This document shows, in pieces, positions 1 to 5,424 of a stretch of 5,424 nucleotides of DNA. Numbering within the stretch: the stretch's first letter is position 1; every line of letters starts with the position of its first letter. Under the pieces are notes generated by a model that did no database searches, was not told the DNA's origin, and saw only the letters and a list, made by a program, of their open reading frames with translations. This stretch comes from CAZLKN01 sp964560135 (lineage in GTDB: Bacteria; Actinomycetota; JAICYB01), in contig CAZLKN010000109.1 in assembly GCA_964560135.1 (NCBI GenBank), forward strand, positions 1-5,424. Reading direction: 5' to 3'. The position numbers and the translations under genes were made by a program.

Positions 1-203
1 CCGGGGCGCTGCGGGAGGTGGGCAGAGGGCCGCTCGTGCTCGGGCCGGTGTTCGCCTTCGCGATCGCGTTGTCCGAGCTGTCGCTGCTCGGTCTGGGCCC
101 GTTCTTCTGGGCGCTCGTCGGCGGGTTGGCGGTCTCGCTGCTGACAGAGCGGGAGGGCTGGAAGGCGTCCCGGGACGCCGGTGCCCGGACCGCCGCTCAG
201 TAG
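1..203 (+). CDS. C-terminal fragment of a membrane transporter, probably BenE/NCS2-like (5' end outside window)
   Basis: The open frame runs in from the left edge (first full codon at base 3) and ends at TAG 201-203, so about 66 residues are visible. A GTG at 18 is in frame, but the frame is open upstream of it and the fragment reads as the tail of a longer protein. Two hydrophobic segments are visible, one around LGPVFAFAIALSELSLL and one around GLGPFFWALVGGLAVSLL, followed by a short charged, cytoplasmic-looking tail. The glycine pair followed by FFWALVGGLAV resembles the last helix of BenE-type benzoate/proton symporters, as I recall that family; this is family resemblance only. If correct, the protein would import an aromatic acid or related substrate across the inner membrane. 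Another polytopic permease is possible. The stop overlaps the end of the convergent synthetase gene by 7 bases. Confidence 0.5.
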   Translation, partial: GALREVGRGPLVLGPVFAFAIALSELSLLGLGPFFWALVGGLAVSLLTEREGWKASRDAGARTAAQ

Positions 204-1594
204 GCCTTGGCGACGTACGCGACGAGATCGTCGGTCTGCTCCGGCGGTGGACAGCCCCCGTCGGCCGTCACCAGGCAGCGCACCGAGTAGGCGCGCTCGG
301 TGAGCTTCGCCTCGCCCTCCTCGCGGCCGAGCTCGTCCCAGCCGATGCGGAAGAAGCCGGGCCCGTCGATCTCGTCGGCGGAGGACGCGTCCTTCGTCAT
401 GTCGTCGCGCAGCGCCTTGGCCTGGTCGTGCAGGGAGGACTGGATCTCGTCCAGCATCGCCGGAAGGCGGGCGGCAAGGCCGTCCAGCGGCATCGGTTCC
501 TTGGTGTCGGTGTCCCGGCGGACGACCACCGCTTGCCCGGCCTCGAGATCCCGGGGGCCGAGCTCGATGCGTACGGGCACGCCTTTGAGCTCCCAGTCCA
601 CGGCGCGGCGCCCGAAGGACTGGTCCACACGGTCGTCGAGCTTCACGCGCACACCCGCAGCGGCGGCCTGCTCGACCAACCCGCGGCAGGCCTCGATCGC
701 CTCCTCCTTGACGGCGAGGACGACCACCTGCACCGGCGCGACCGCCGGGGGCAGCCGCAGTCCCCGGTCGTCGCCGTGGACCATGACCAGGCCTCCGACC
801 GTCCGCGTCGACACGCCCCAGGAGGTCGTGTGGCAGTGCTGGATCGTGCCGCCCTCGTCGGTGTAGGTGATGTCGAAGGCTTTCGCGAAGTTCTGCCCGA
901 GGTTGTGGCTCGTGCCGAGCTGCAGCGCCTTCCCGTCTCGCATCAGGCCCTCGAGGGTGTAGGTGACCACGGCCCCCGCGAAGCGCTCCCGATCGGTCTT
1001 GCGTCCGACGACCACGGGGATCCCGAGCGAGCCTGCGATCACGGGCAGGTAGACCTCGTCGAGGATGCGCATCGTCTCGGCCTGCGCGTCCTCCCAGGTG
1101 GCGTGGGCCGTGTGGCCCTCCTGCCACAGGAACTCGGTGGTGCGCAGGAACAGCCGCGGACGCAGCTCCCACCGCACCACGTTCGCCCACTGGTTCAGCA
1201 GCAGCGGCAGGTCGCGGTAGCTCTGGATCCACCGCGACATCGCGTCGCCGATCACCGTCTCCGAGGTCGGACGGACGACCAACGGCTCGGCGAGCTCCTC
1301 GCCCCCGCCGATGGTCACCACCGCGAGCTCCGGACTGAAGCCCTCCACGTGCTGAGCCTCCCGCTGGAGGAAGGAGCTGGGGATGAACAGCGGGAAGTAG
1401 GCGTTCACGTGTCCGGTGGCCTTGATGCGGGCGTCCATGTCCGCCTGGATCAGCTCCCAGATGCCGTAGCCCCAGGGACGGATGATCATCGTCCCCCGGC
1501 CGGGACCGTTCTCGGCCATCTCCGCCTTCGCCAGGACGTCCTGGTACCAGCGGGGGAAGTCTTCGGTCTGTGGTGTCAGCACGCTGCGGCTCAT
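197..1594 (-). CDS. proS: Prolyl-tRNA synthetase, archaeal/eukaryote-like (type 3)
   Basis: A class II aminoacyl-tRNA synthetase that charges tRNA-Pro with proline in the cytoplasm; 465 residues from the chosen start, close to the usual length for type 3. Visible marks are the opening DFPRWYQDVL, the proline/adenylate loop RPTSET (residues 109-113), motif 2 from R141 (RWELRPRLFLRTTEF then QEGHTAH), the block LGTSHNLGQNF (226-236), motif 3 around VHGDDRGLRLPPAVAP (272-287), an anticodon-binding domain (about 285-390), and the characteristic C-terminal domain ending in the conserved tyrosine (AKAY). There is no INS editing insertion between motifs 2 and 3, as expected for this type. The four-cysteine zinc site of the C-terminal domain is mostly missing: only C440 and C448 remain. 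The ATG at 1594 fits the family N-terminus; in-frame ATGs at 1603, 1606 and 1627 would add 3-11 residues, and the one at 1606 has a weak AAGG nine bases upstream. It is transcribed divergently from a second, type 1 ProRS gene. Confidence 0.95.
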   Translation of the reverse strand: MSRSVLTPQTEDFPRWYQDVLAKAEMAENGPGRGTMIIRPWGYGIWELIQADMDARIKATGHVNAYFPLFIPSSFLQREAQHVEGFSPELAVVTIGGGEELAEPLVVRPTSETVIGDAMSRWIQSYRDLPLLLNQWANVVRWELRPRLFLRTTEFLWQEGHTAHATWEDAQAETMRILDEVYLPVIAGSLGIPVVVGRKTDRERFAGAVVTYTLEGLMRDGKALQLGTSHNLGQNFAKAFDITYTDEGGTIQHCHTTSWGVSTRTVGGLVMVHGDDRGLRLPPAVAPVQVVVLAVKEEAIEACRGLVEQAAAAGVRVKLDDRVDQSFGRRAVDWELKGVPVRIELGPRDLEAGQAVVVRRDTDTKEPMPLDGLAARLPAMLDEIQSSLHDQAKALRDDMTKDASSADEIDGPGFFRIGWDELGREEGEAKLTERAYSVRCLVTADGGCPPPEQTDDLVAYVAKAY

Positions 1595-1601
1595 AGCCAC
1601 C

Positions 1602-1607
1602 ATCATG
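1602..1607 (-). promoter_or_regulatory. Candidate -10 box for leaderless type 3 proS
   Basis: Read on the - strand, CATGAT keeps the A2 and T6 of TANNNT and is followed by seven bases and then the ATG at 1594, so transcription would start at or next to the start codon. No convincing -35 box is seen. The match is weak because the first T is replaced by C. The alternative is translation from the ATG at 1606 using AAGG at 1616-1619. Confidence 0.3.
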
Positions 1608-1612
1608 CCCGG

Positions 1613-1618
1613 TAACCT
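1613..1618 (+). promoter_or_regulatory. Candidate -10 box for leaderless type 1 proS
   Basis: TAACCT fits the actinobacterial TANNNT pattern and is followed by seven bases (tgcgtgc) before the ATG at 1626. That spacing puts the transcription start at the A of the start codon. No Shine-Dalgarno sequence precedes this ATG, which agrees with a leaderless mRNA. The -35 region, inside the divergent gene, has no clear TTGACA match. Confidence 0.5.
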
Positions 1619-1625
1619 TGCGTGC

Positions 1626-3326
1626 ATGCGTGCCGGGGATCTGTTCGGTCACACCCTGCGTGAGGCTCCGGCTGATGCGGACATCCCGTCGCATCGGCTC
1701 CTCGTGCGCGGCGGGTTCCTACGGCGCGTGGCGGCGGGGATCTACAGCTGGCTCCCACTCGGCCTGCGCGTGCTGCGCCGCGTCGAGAACATCGTCCGTG
1801 AGGAGATGGACGCCGCTGGCGCCGTCGAGCTCCTCATGCCGGCGCTGTTGCCGCGGGACATGCTCGCCGAGACCGGACGGTGGGAGTCGTTCGGCGTCGA
1901 GCTCTACCGGCTGCGTGACGCCTCGGATCGCGACTGGTACCTGGGCCCTACCCACGAGGAGGTCGTCACGTTCCTTGCGTCCACCGAGCTGTCCTCATAC
2001 CGCGACCTGCCCCAGGTCCCGTACCAGATCCAGTGGAAGTACCGCGACGCTCCCCGGCCCCGCGGGGGCCTGCTGCGTGGGCGCGAGTTCCTGATGAAGG
2101 ACGCCTATTCGTTCGACGCCGACCGGGAGGGGCTCCAGGCGAGCTACGAGCGGATGGTCGGGGCGTACACGAGGATCTTCGAGCGTTGCGGCATCACGGC
2201 CAGGACCATCGAGGCGCAGGCCGGCGTGATCGGAGGATCGGTGAACCACGAGTTCGTCCAGCCGTCCCCCAACGGCGAGGACACCTTCGTGCGCTGCGAG
2301 GGGTGCGAGTATGCGGCGAACACCGAGGCGGCCACATCCCGCGGAGCGTCCTACGACTTCGGCGATCCACCGGAGGCCCCCGAGAAGGTGCACACGCCGG
2401 GCATGGTCACGGTCGAGGACGTGGCGGGTTTTCTCGGCGTCGAGGGACGGCAGCTCGTGAAGGCCCTTCTCTACCGGGCGGGGGACGAGGTCGTGTGCGC
2501 GCTCGTTCCGGGCGACCGGGAGCTGAACGAGTACAAACTCCGTCAGGCCCTCGGCGGTGTCGCTGTCGAGATGCTCACCGACGCGGAGTTCCGAGATCGC
2601 GGGTGGGCGAAGGGGTTCTCGGGTCCGGTGGATCTCGACGGTGTGCGGCTCCTGGCCGATCGGTCCCTCGAGGGCGCGCGGAACATCGTCACCGGCGCCA
2701 ACGAGGCCGACCATCACCTCGTGGGTGTGGTCGTGGGCCGCGACTTCACCCCCGAGCGGTTCATGGACCTGGCCGTCGCGCGGGACGGCGACCGCTGCGA
2801 TCGATGCGGCGGGACGCTGCGCGTCGAGTGCGGCATCGAGGTCGCCCATGTCTTCCAGTTGGGGACCAGGTACTCGGAGGCCATGGGGGCAACGTTCACC
2901 GATCCCGACGGTGGGCGCCGTCCCTTCGTGATGGGCTGCTACGGGCTCGGCGTGTCCCGGGCGGTGGCCACGATCGTGGAGGAGCATCACGACGACCGGG
3001 GCATCGTCTGGCCGCGTGCGGTCGCCCCGTATCAGGTCGTGATCCTCCTGCTGTCGGCCGATCCGGAAGCCAGACGGACGGCCGAGGCGTTGCATCTTGC
3101 TCTCGACGTCTCCGACATCGGCTGTGTGCTCGACGACCGCGAAGGCGTTTCGGCGGGCGTGAAGTTCGCCGACGCTGACCTCGTCGGCTATCCGCTCCAG
3201 CTCGTGGTGGGGAAGTCGTTCCTCCAGAGCGGGAAGCTGGAAGCGAAGATCCGCGCGACGACAGAGAAGCTCGAGGTCACCCCAGACCGCGACGCGGTCG
3301 AGCGCGCGCTGCTGAATTGTCCGTAG
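1626..3326 (+). CDS. proS: Prolyl-tRNA synthetase, bacterial type 1 with editing domain
   Basis: Charges tRNA-Pro with proline and, through its INS domain, would hydrolyse mischarged Ala-tRNA-Pro. It has 566 residues, typical of type 1. The order is: N-terminal class II core opening with a LFGHTLREAPADAD-type segment, GPTHEE (107-112), motif 2 and the block RGREFLMKDAYSFD (151-164), the INS editing domain (about 225-400), motif 3 (GCYGLGVSR, 437-445), and an anticodon-binding domain (about 465-566). In the INS domain, K279 in VKALL, the GDRELNE block (296-302), the GFSGP loop (330-334) and histidines H363/H364 match positions I recall as important in E. coli ProRS. Pairs C224/C227 and C391/C394 flank INS and could bind a metal. 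The frame is open further upstream to 1482, but ATG 1626 gives the canonical N-terminus and sits behind a leaderless -10 box. It ends 13 bp from the convergent HNH gene. Confidence 0.97.
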   Translation: MRAGDLFGHTLREAPADADIPSHRLLVRGGFLRRVAAGIYSWLPLGLRVLRRVENIVREEMDAAGAVELLMPALLPRDMLAETGRWESFGVELYRLRDASDRDWYLGPTHEEVVTFLASTELSSYRDLPQVPYQIQWKYRDAPRPRGGLLRGREFLMKDAYSFDADREGLQASYERMVGAYTRIFERCGITARTIEAQAGVIGGSVNHEFVQPSPNGEDTFVRCEGCEYAANTEAATSRGASYDFGDPPEAPEKVHTPGMVTVEDVAGFLGVEGRQLVKALLYRAGDEVVCALVPGDRELNEYKLRQALGGVAVEMLTDAEFRDRGWAKGFSGPVDLDGVRLLADRSLEGARNIVTGANEADHHLVGVVVGRDFTPERFMDLAVARDGDRCDRCGGTLRVECGIEVAHVFQLGTRYSEAMGATFTDPDGGRRPFVMGCYGLGVSRAVATIVEEHHDDRGIVWPRAVAPYQVVILLLSADPEARRTAEALHLALDVSDIGCVLDDREGVSAGVKFADADLVGYPLQLVVGKSFLQSGKLEAKIRATTEKLEVTPDRDAVERALLNCP

Positions 3327-3339
3327 AGCGCGAGGTGCC

Positions 3340-4461
3340 TCAGGACGTGTCGAGGACGACGCGGACGCGGGGCTCGTGTGGGGTGCCGTCGGGTCGGATC
3401 CAGGTGATGTGGGGTCCAGCCGGCCCGTCGAGCGTCCAGCCGCCTTCGTGGAGCAGTTCGTGGTGGATCCAGCAGACGAGCTGAAGGTTCGAGATGTCGG
3501 TCGGTCCGCCGTCGCGCACGTGGGTGATGTGGTGGCATTCGAGGTAGCGGTCGCGTAGGCAGCCGGGGAAGGTGCAGATACCTCCGTCGCGTCGTTCGAC
3601 TGCTCGCCGGATGCGTCTGGGGACGGTTCGGGACGTGGTGCCGATGCCCGTGATCGTTCCGTCGATGCTCGAGACCAGGGCTTGTATCCGGCCGTCACAG
3701 GCCATCCGGAGCGCCGAGTCGATGCCGACCAGGCCTCCGCTGTTCAGTGACGCCACTTGCCGCATGGCGGGAGCCTCCGGGGCTCCGTCCTTCGGCCATG
3801 GACGAGTCTGCAGGGACGTGTGGTCGACGTTGACGAGGACCGTAGCCCGGTCGCTCGTGTTCGTGGGTTCGGTCCCCATGGCCAGTTCGACGAGGCCCTG
3901 CGCGGCCGCGCGGTCCCATCCTCGCAGCGGGGTGCCGTGGGGGATGCGGGCCTCGACCGCTGACATCACGGTGGCGCCGTCCTCGGGATGGAGTTGGAAT
4001 TCGCCTCGGAGGTAGCGTTCGTCGTCGGTGTGGCGCATGCGGAGGTACACGCCGTCGTCGCGGCGTTCGAGTTCACGAGCTTTCGCTTTGCGGGCCTCCC
4101 GCCGCAGCTCGGGGTAGGGCCAGGCCGGAAGGCTCTCCAACCACCGGTCGGCGTCGTCGCTGCCCTCCTCGCAGAGGACAGTCAGCGCTTTGCACTGGTC
4201 GCCGGAGATCTCAGCCTTGGCCAGCGCTTCGCCGAGGGGCGGGCGCGCAGAGACGTCTTCGGCGTCGCGGACGAGCTGCCGGGCCGTCGTGATGTCGATC
4301 TGCCAACGGGCGGCGAGGAACGAGGCCAAGGACGCAGAGCCGTCTCGCCATTCCTCGGAGGCGGCGAGGTCGGCGACGGCGCGAAGGAGCCCAGCCCTCG
4401 CGGCCGAGTAGCGCGCGTGGGCTTCGTCGGCTTGCTCACGGAGCGTTGAAATAGAACACAT
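3340..4461 (-). CDS. DUF222 / 13E12-family protein with C-terminal HNH endonuclease domain
   Basis: 373 residues. Residues about 10-270 are the helical, charged DUF222 (13E12 repeat) region, whose function is not established. Residues about 280-340 form an HNH nuclease fold with a metal-binding CTFPGC (C296, C301), the ECHHI core (H310, H311), N325, and C330 with H333/H334 and H338 in WIHHELLHEGG. All expected HNH residues are present, so nuclease activity is plausible but not shown. The family is abundant and often multicopy in actinobacteria. ATG 4461 is the only good start: it lies six bases behind a TAGTAT -10 box and inside a GAAC-N4-GTTC palindrome, which points to LexA control. The gene is convergent with proS and downstream of the GNAT gene, but has its own promoter signals. 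No transposase or integrase is adjacent. Confidence 0.92.
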   Translation of the reverse strand: MCSISTLREQADEAHARYSAARAGLLRAVADLAASEEWRDGSASLASFLAARWQIDITTARQLVRDAEDVSARPPLGEALAKAEISGDQCKALTVLCEEGSDDADRWLESLPAWPYPELRREARKAKARELERRDDGVYLRMRHTDDERYLRGEFQLHPEDGATVMSAVEARIPHGTPLRGWDRAAAQGLVELAMGTEPTNTSDRATVLVNVDHTSLQTRPWPKDGAPEAPAMRQVASLNSGGLVGIDSALRMACDGRIQALVSSIDGTITGIGTTSRTVPRRIRRAVERRDGGICTFPGCLRDRYLECHHITHVRDGGPTDISNLQLVCWIHHELLHEGGWTLDGPAGPHITWIRPDGTPHEPRVRVVLDTS

Positions 4462-4465
4462 GTTC
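4454..4465. promoter_or_regulatory. SOS box (LexA operator) over the start codon of the HNH gene
   Basis: The sequence is a perfect GAAC-N4-GTTC palindrome. Read on the - strand it is CGAACATGTGTTCTA, which matches 10 of the 12 fixed positions of the actinobacterial box TCGAAC-N4-GTTCGA. The ATG start codon occupies three of the four spacer bases. With the -10 box at 4468-4473, bound LexA would cover positions about -4 to +8 of the transcript and block initiation. From memory, several 13E12-family genes of Mycobacterium tuberculosis carry LexA boxes, which supports this reading. Confidence 0.75.
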
Positions 4466-4467
4466 GT

Positions 4468-4473
4468 ATACTA
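4468..4473 (-). promoter_or_regulatory. -10 box for leaderless HNH gene
   Basis: TAGTAT on the - strand fits TANNNT and is followed by acgaac and then the ATG, the spacing of a leaderless transcript. No Shine-Dalgarno sequence and no clear -35 box are visible. It lies directly beside the SOS box. Confidence 0.55.
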
Positions 4474-4481
4474 CAGGGTGC

Positions 4482-4499
4482 CACCGACACGCTTCGGTG
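4482..4499. repeat. Inverted repeat, 6-bp arms, upstream of HNH promoter
   Basis: CACCGA and TCGGTG are perfect complements separated by six bases (CACGCT). The repeat covers the place where a -35 box for the HNH gene would be, so it may be an operator. It could also form a hairpin at the 3' end of the GNAT transcript. It has no T-tract, so it is not a standard Rho-independent terminator. Confidence 0.4.
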
Positions 4500-4504
4500 C
4501 TCGA

Positions 4505-4518
4505 CGCGGAGATCCGCG
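4505..4518. repeat. Inverted repeat CGCGGA/TCCGCG, possible hairpin
   Basis: Six-base perfect arms with two bases between them; as RNA this gives a five-base-pair GC stem with a four-base loop. It lies 5 bases from the preceding inverted repeat, in the gap between the GNAT gene and the HNH gene. The two together may end the GNAT transcript, but neither has a following T-run. Confidence 0.4.
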
Positions 4519-4564
4519 AAGCGATGTGTCCAGGGAACATGGATCCCGAGATCGTCCCGGTCGA

Positions 4565-5176
4565 CTAGCCCTGGGGCGTGCGGCGCCTCAGCGTGGGGAA
4601 GCGGAGCACGGGGCCGAATCTCAGAGCGATGCGCGCCAGGCGGAACAGGAGCGGGATCTCCTCGATGGGGGCCGTGATGTTCACCACGCCTCCGTCGGGT
4701 TCGGAGATCTCGATGCCGTTGGCGCGCAGGAGCTCGATCATCTTGCTGTTCTCGGCCAGGATCTCGGCCCGGAAATGCTCGACGCCGCGTCCCCGGGCCA
4801 CCTCCATCATCCGCCGGAGGATCGCGGTCCCGAGCCCCGTCCCCTGGTAGTCGTCTCGGACGACGATCGCGGGCTCCGCGACGTCCTCGGGGTGGACGTC
4901 GAACCGTCCGACGGCGACGATCCGCTCGGCGCCGTCCTCCTCGACCGTGGCGACGATCGCGAAGCGCTGGTGGAAGTCAACGCCGGCGAGGTACTCGGCC
5001 TCCGGCATGGTGAGCTGCGGCTTGGGTCCGAAGAAGCGCAGGTACTGGCTCTCGGTGGACAGGCGGCTGTGCAGGTCCATGAGCAGGGCGGCGTCCTCGG
5101 GACGGATCGGCCGCAGGACGACCTTCCGGCCGTCGCGCAGCTGCACCGTCTCCTTGATGAGACGCAGAGCTTTCAT
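4565..5176 (-). CDS. GNAT-family N-acetyltransferase, Pat-like catalytic domain
   Basis: 203 residues, an acetyl-CoA-dependent N-acetyltransferase expected in the cytoplasm. The opening LRDGRKVVLRPIRPEDA with the following LSTESQYLRFF (residues about 13-49) is characteristic of the GNAT domain found in Pat-type protein lysine acetyltransferases. The acetyl-CoA loop is Q111-G-T-G-L-G116 in the Q/R-x-x-G-x-G/A pattern, preceded by the beta strand AIVVRDDY. E132-L153 holds the usual AEILAENSKMIELLRANGI segment. The C-terminal 40 residues are basic and hydrophobic (FRLARIALRFG and then arginine-rich) and may be amphipathic. Unlike mycobacterial Pat there is no cyclic-nucleotide-binding domain. 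The substrate cannot be told. ATG 5176 is chosen because GAGGGAG sits five bases upstream; an ATG at 5197 lacks such a site. Confidence 0.88.
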   Translation of the reverse strand: MKALRLIKETVQLRDGRKVVLRPIRPEDAALLMDLHSRLSTESQYLRFFGPKPQLTMPEAEYLAGVDFHQRFAIVATVEEDGAERIVAVGRFDVHPEDVAEPAIVVRDDYQGTGLGTAILRRMMEVARGRGVEHFRAEILAENSKMIELLRANGIEISEPDGGVVNITAPIEEIPLLFRLARIALRFGPVLRFPTLRRRTPQG

Positions 5177-5181
5177 CGTGA

Positions 5182-5188
5182 CTCCCTC
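5182..5188 (-). promoter_or_regulatory. Ribosome binding site of the GNAT gene
   Basis: GAGGGAG on the - strand lies five bases before ATG 5176. It decides this start over the in-frame ATG at 5197 and the longer open frame reaching 5296. It is the only strong Shine-Dalgarno sequence among the complete genes of the window. Confidence 0.75.
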
Positions 5189-5224
5189 GAGCGGCATCAG
5201 ACCTCGAACCCGGTGAGTGTGACG

Positions 5225-5240
5225 CCGGGCAGGCGCCCGG
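5225..5240. repeat. Perfect hairpin CCGGGC-AGGC-GCCCGG
   Basis: Six-base-pair all-GC stem with a four-base loop in the gap between the amine oxidase gene and the GNAT gene. It could stop amine oxidase transcripts or be part of the GNAT leader. No T-run follows on either strand, so terminator function is uncertain. Confidence 0.4.
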
Positions 5241-5256
5241 AAGAACGCCTCGCCCA

Positions 5257-5262
5257 ATCCTA
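5257..5262 (-). promoter_or_regulatory. Candidate -10 box for the GNAT gene
   Basis: TAGGAT on the - strand fits TANNNT and lies in the intergenic gap. A transcript would start near 5250 and have a leader of about 75 bases that includes the hairpin at 5225-5240. Only a weak -35 match (CTGCCG, about 16 bases upstream) is seen. Confidence 0.35.
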
Positions 5263-5318
5263 GCCGCCCTATACCCGCGGCAGGGGAGGGCCACACGCGT
5301 CGCCGTCGCGGGCCTGAG

Positions 5319-5424
5319 CTACAGCGCTTCGAGCACCTCGGCGGCCACGCGTTCGCCGGAGCGGACGGCGCCCTCCATGTAGTTGACCCAGACCGGCGAG
5401 GTCTCGGCCGACGCCCAGTGGACG
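5319..5424 (-). CDS. C-terminal end of a flavin-containing amine oxidase (5' part outside window)
   Basis: Translating the - strand from the right edge gives 34 residues ending at the stop codon 5321-5319. They read VHWASAETSPVWVNYMEGAV and continue RSGERVAAEVLEAL. The W-x-N-Y-M-E-G-A-x-x-S-G-E-R pattern is the signature C-terminal FAD-contacting segment of the monoamine/polyamine oxidase family, where an aromatic residue near the tyrosine forms part of the substrate cage. The enzyme would oxidise an amine with FAD and release hydrogen peroxide. The substrate cannot be inferred from this tail, and a related FAD-dependent oxidoreductase is possible. It is on the same strand as the GNAT gene, 142 bp upstream of it. 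Confidence 0.8.
   Translation of the reverse strand, partial: VHWASAETSPVWVNYMEGAVRSGERVAAEVLEAL

Noticed and set aside
428..1615. 395-codon open frame on the + strand, antisense to type 3 proS
   Set aside because: The translation is low-complexity, rich in H, R, D and G with no recognisable motifs, as expected for the shadow of a GC-rich gene. The opposite strand encodes a clear synthetase.
1482..1625. 48-codon N-terminal extension of type 1 ProRS
   Set aside because: It lies within the divergent synthetase gene, has no family similarity, and ATG 1626 gives the canonical N-terminus and length with a leaderless -10 box.
2243..2255. GAAC and GTTC half-sites inside type 1 proS, resembling an SOS box
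   Set aside because: The spacer is five bases instead of four, and it is deep inside a coding region with no promoter.
3301..3310. Perfect palindrome AGCGCGCGCT near the end of type 1 proS
   Set aside because: It is in coding sequence, made of alternating GC, leaves no loop for a hairpin and has no T-run, so terminator or operator function is not supported.
1995..3698. 567-codon open frame on the - strand crossing type 1 proS and the end of the HNH gene
   Set aside because: It has no family signature and spans two well-supported genes on different frames. Long antisense frames are common at this GC content.
5204..5217. TCGAAC followed by CCGG and TGAG in the GNAT leader, resembling an SOS box
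   Set aside because: Only the left half-site matches; the right half lacks GTTC.
4460..5263. 267-codon open frame on the + strand opposite the GNAT gene
   Set aside because: No motif is seen, and the opposite strand has a GNAT acetyl-CoA loop and a good ribosome binding site.

Overview
The window is GC-rich and has the look of a chromosomal segment from an actinobacterium (Actinomycetota). The support for this is strong GC bias at third codon positions, several start codons that sit 6-7 bases behind a TANNNT -10 box (leaderless transcription), a DUF222/13E12-type HNH protein with an actinobacterial-style LexA box, and a type 1 prolyl-tRNA synthetase with an actinobacterial flavour. I cannot name the genus from sequence alone. 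I saw no CRISPR array, insertion sequence, tRNA or rRNA.

Layout, left to right: (1) the C-terminal tail of a membrane transporter on the + strand, probably BenE/NCS2-like, whose stop overlaps the end of the next gene; (2) an archaeal/eukaryote-like (type 3) prolyl-tRNA synthetase on the - strand; (3) a 31-bp divergent promoter region; (4) a bacterial (type 1) prolyl-tRNA synthetase with a complete editing (INS) domain on the + strand; (5) a convergent DUF222-HNH endonuclease-type gene on the - strand, whose start codon lies inside a near-consensus SOS/LexA box; (6) a roughly 100-bp gap with two small inverted repeats; (7) a stand-alone GNAT acetyltransferase on the - strand, related to the catalytic domain of Pat-type protein acetyltransferases; (8) a 142-bp gap holding a candidate promoter and a short perfect hairpin; (9) the last 34 codons of a flavin amine oxidase on the - strand, running off the right edge.

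The most notable arrangement is the head-to-head pair of two evolutionarily distinct prolyl-tRNA synthetases. Both look catalytically complete, only one carries an editing domain, and they share one very small control region in which both starts can be read as leaderless. The second point of interest is the apparent DNA-damage control of the HNH gene. The remaining genes look like unrelated neighbours rather than one pathway. There is no gene-free stretch longer than 300 bases.
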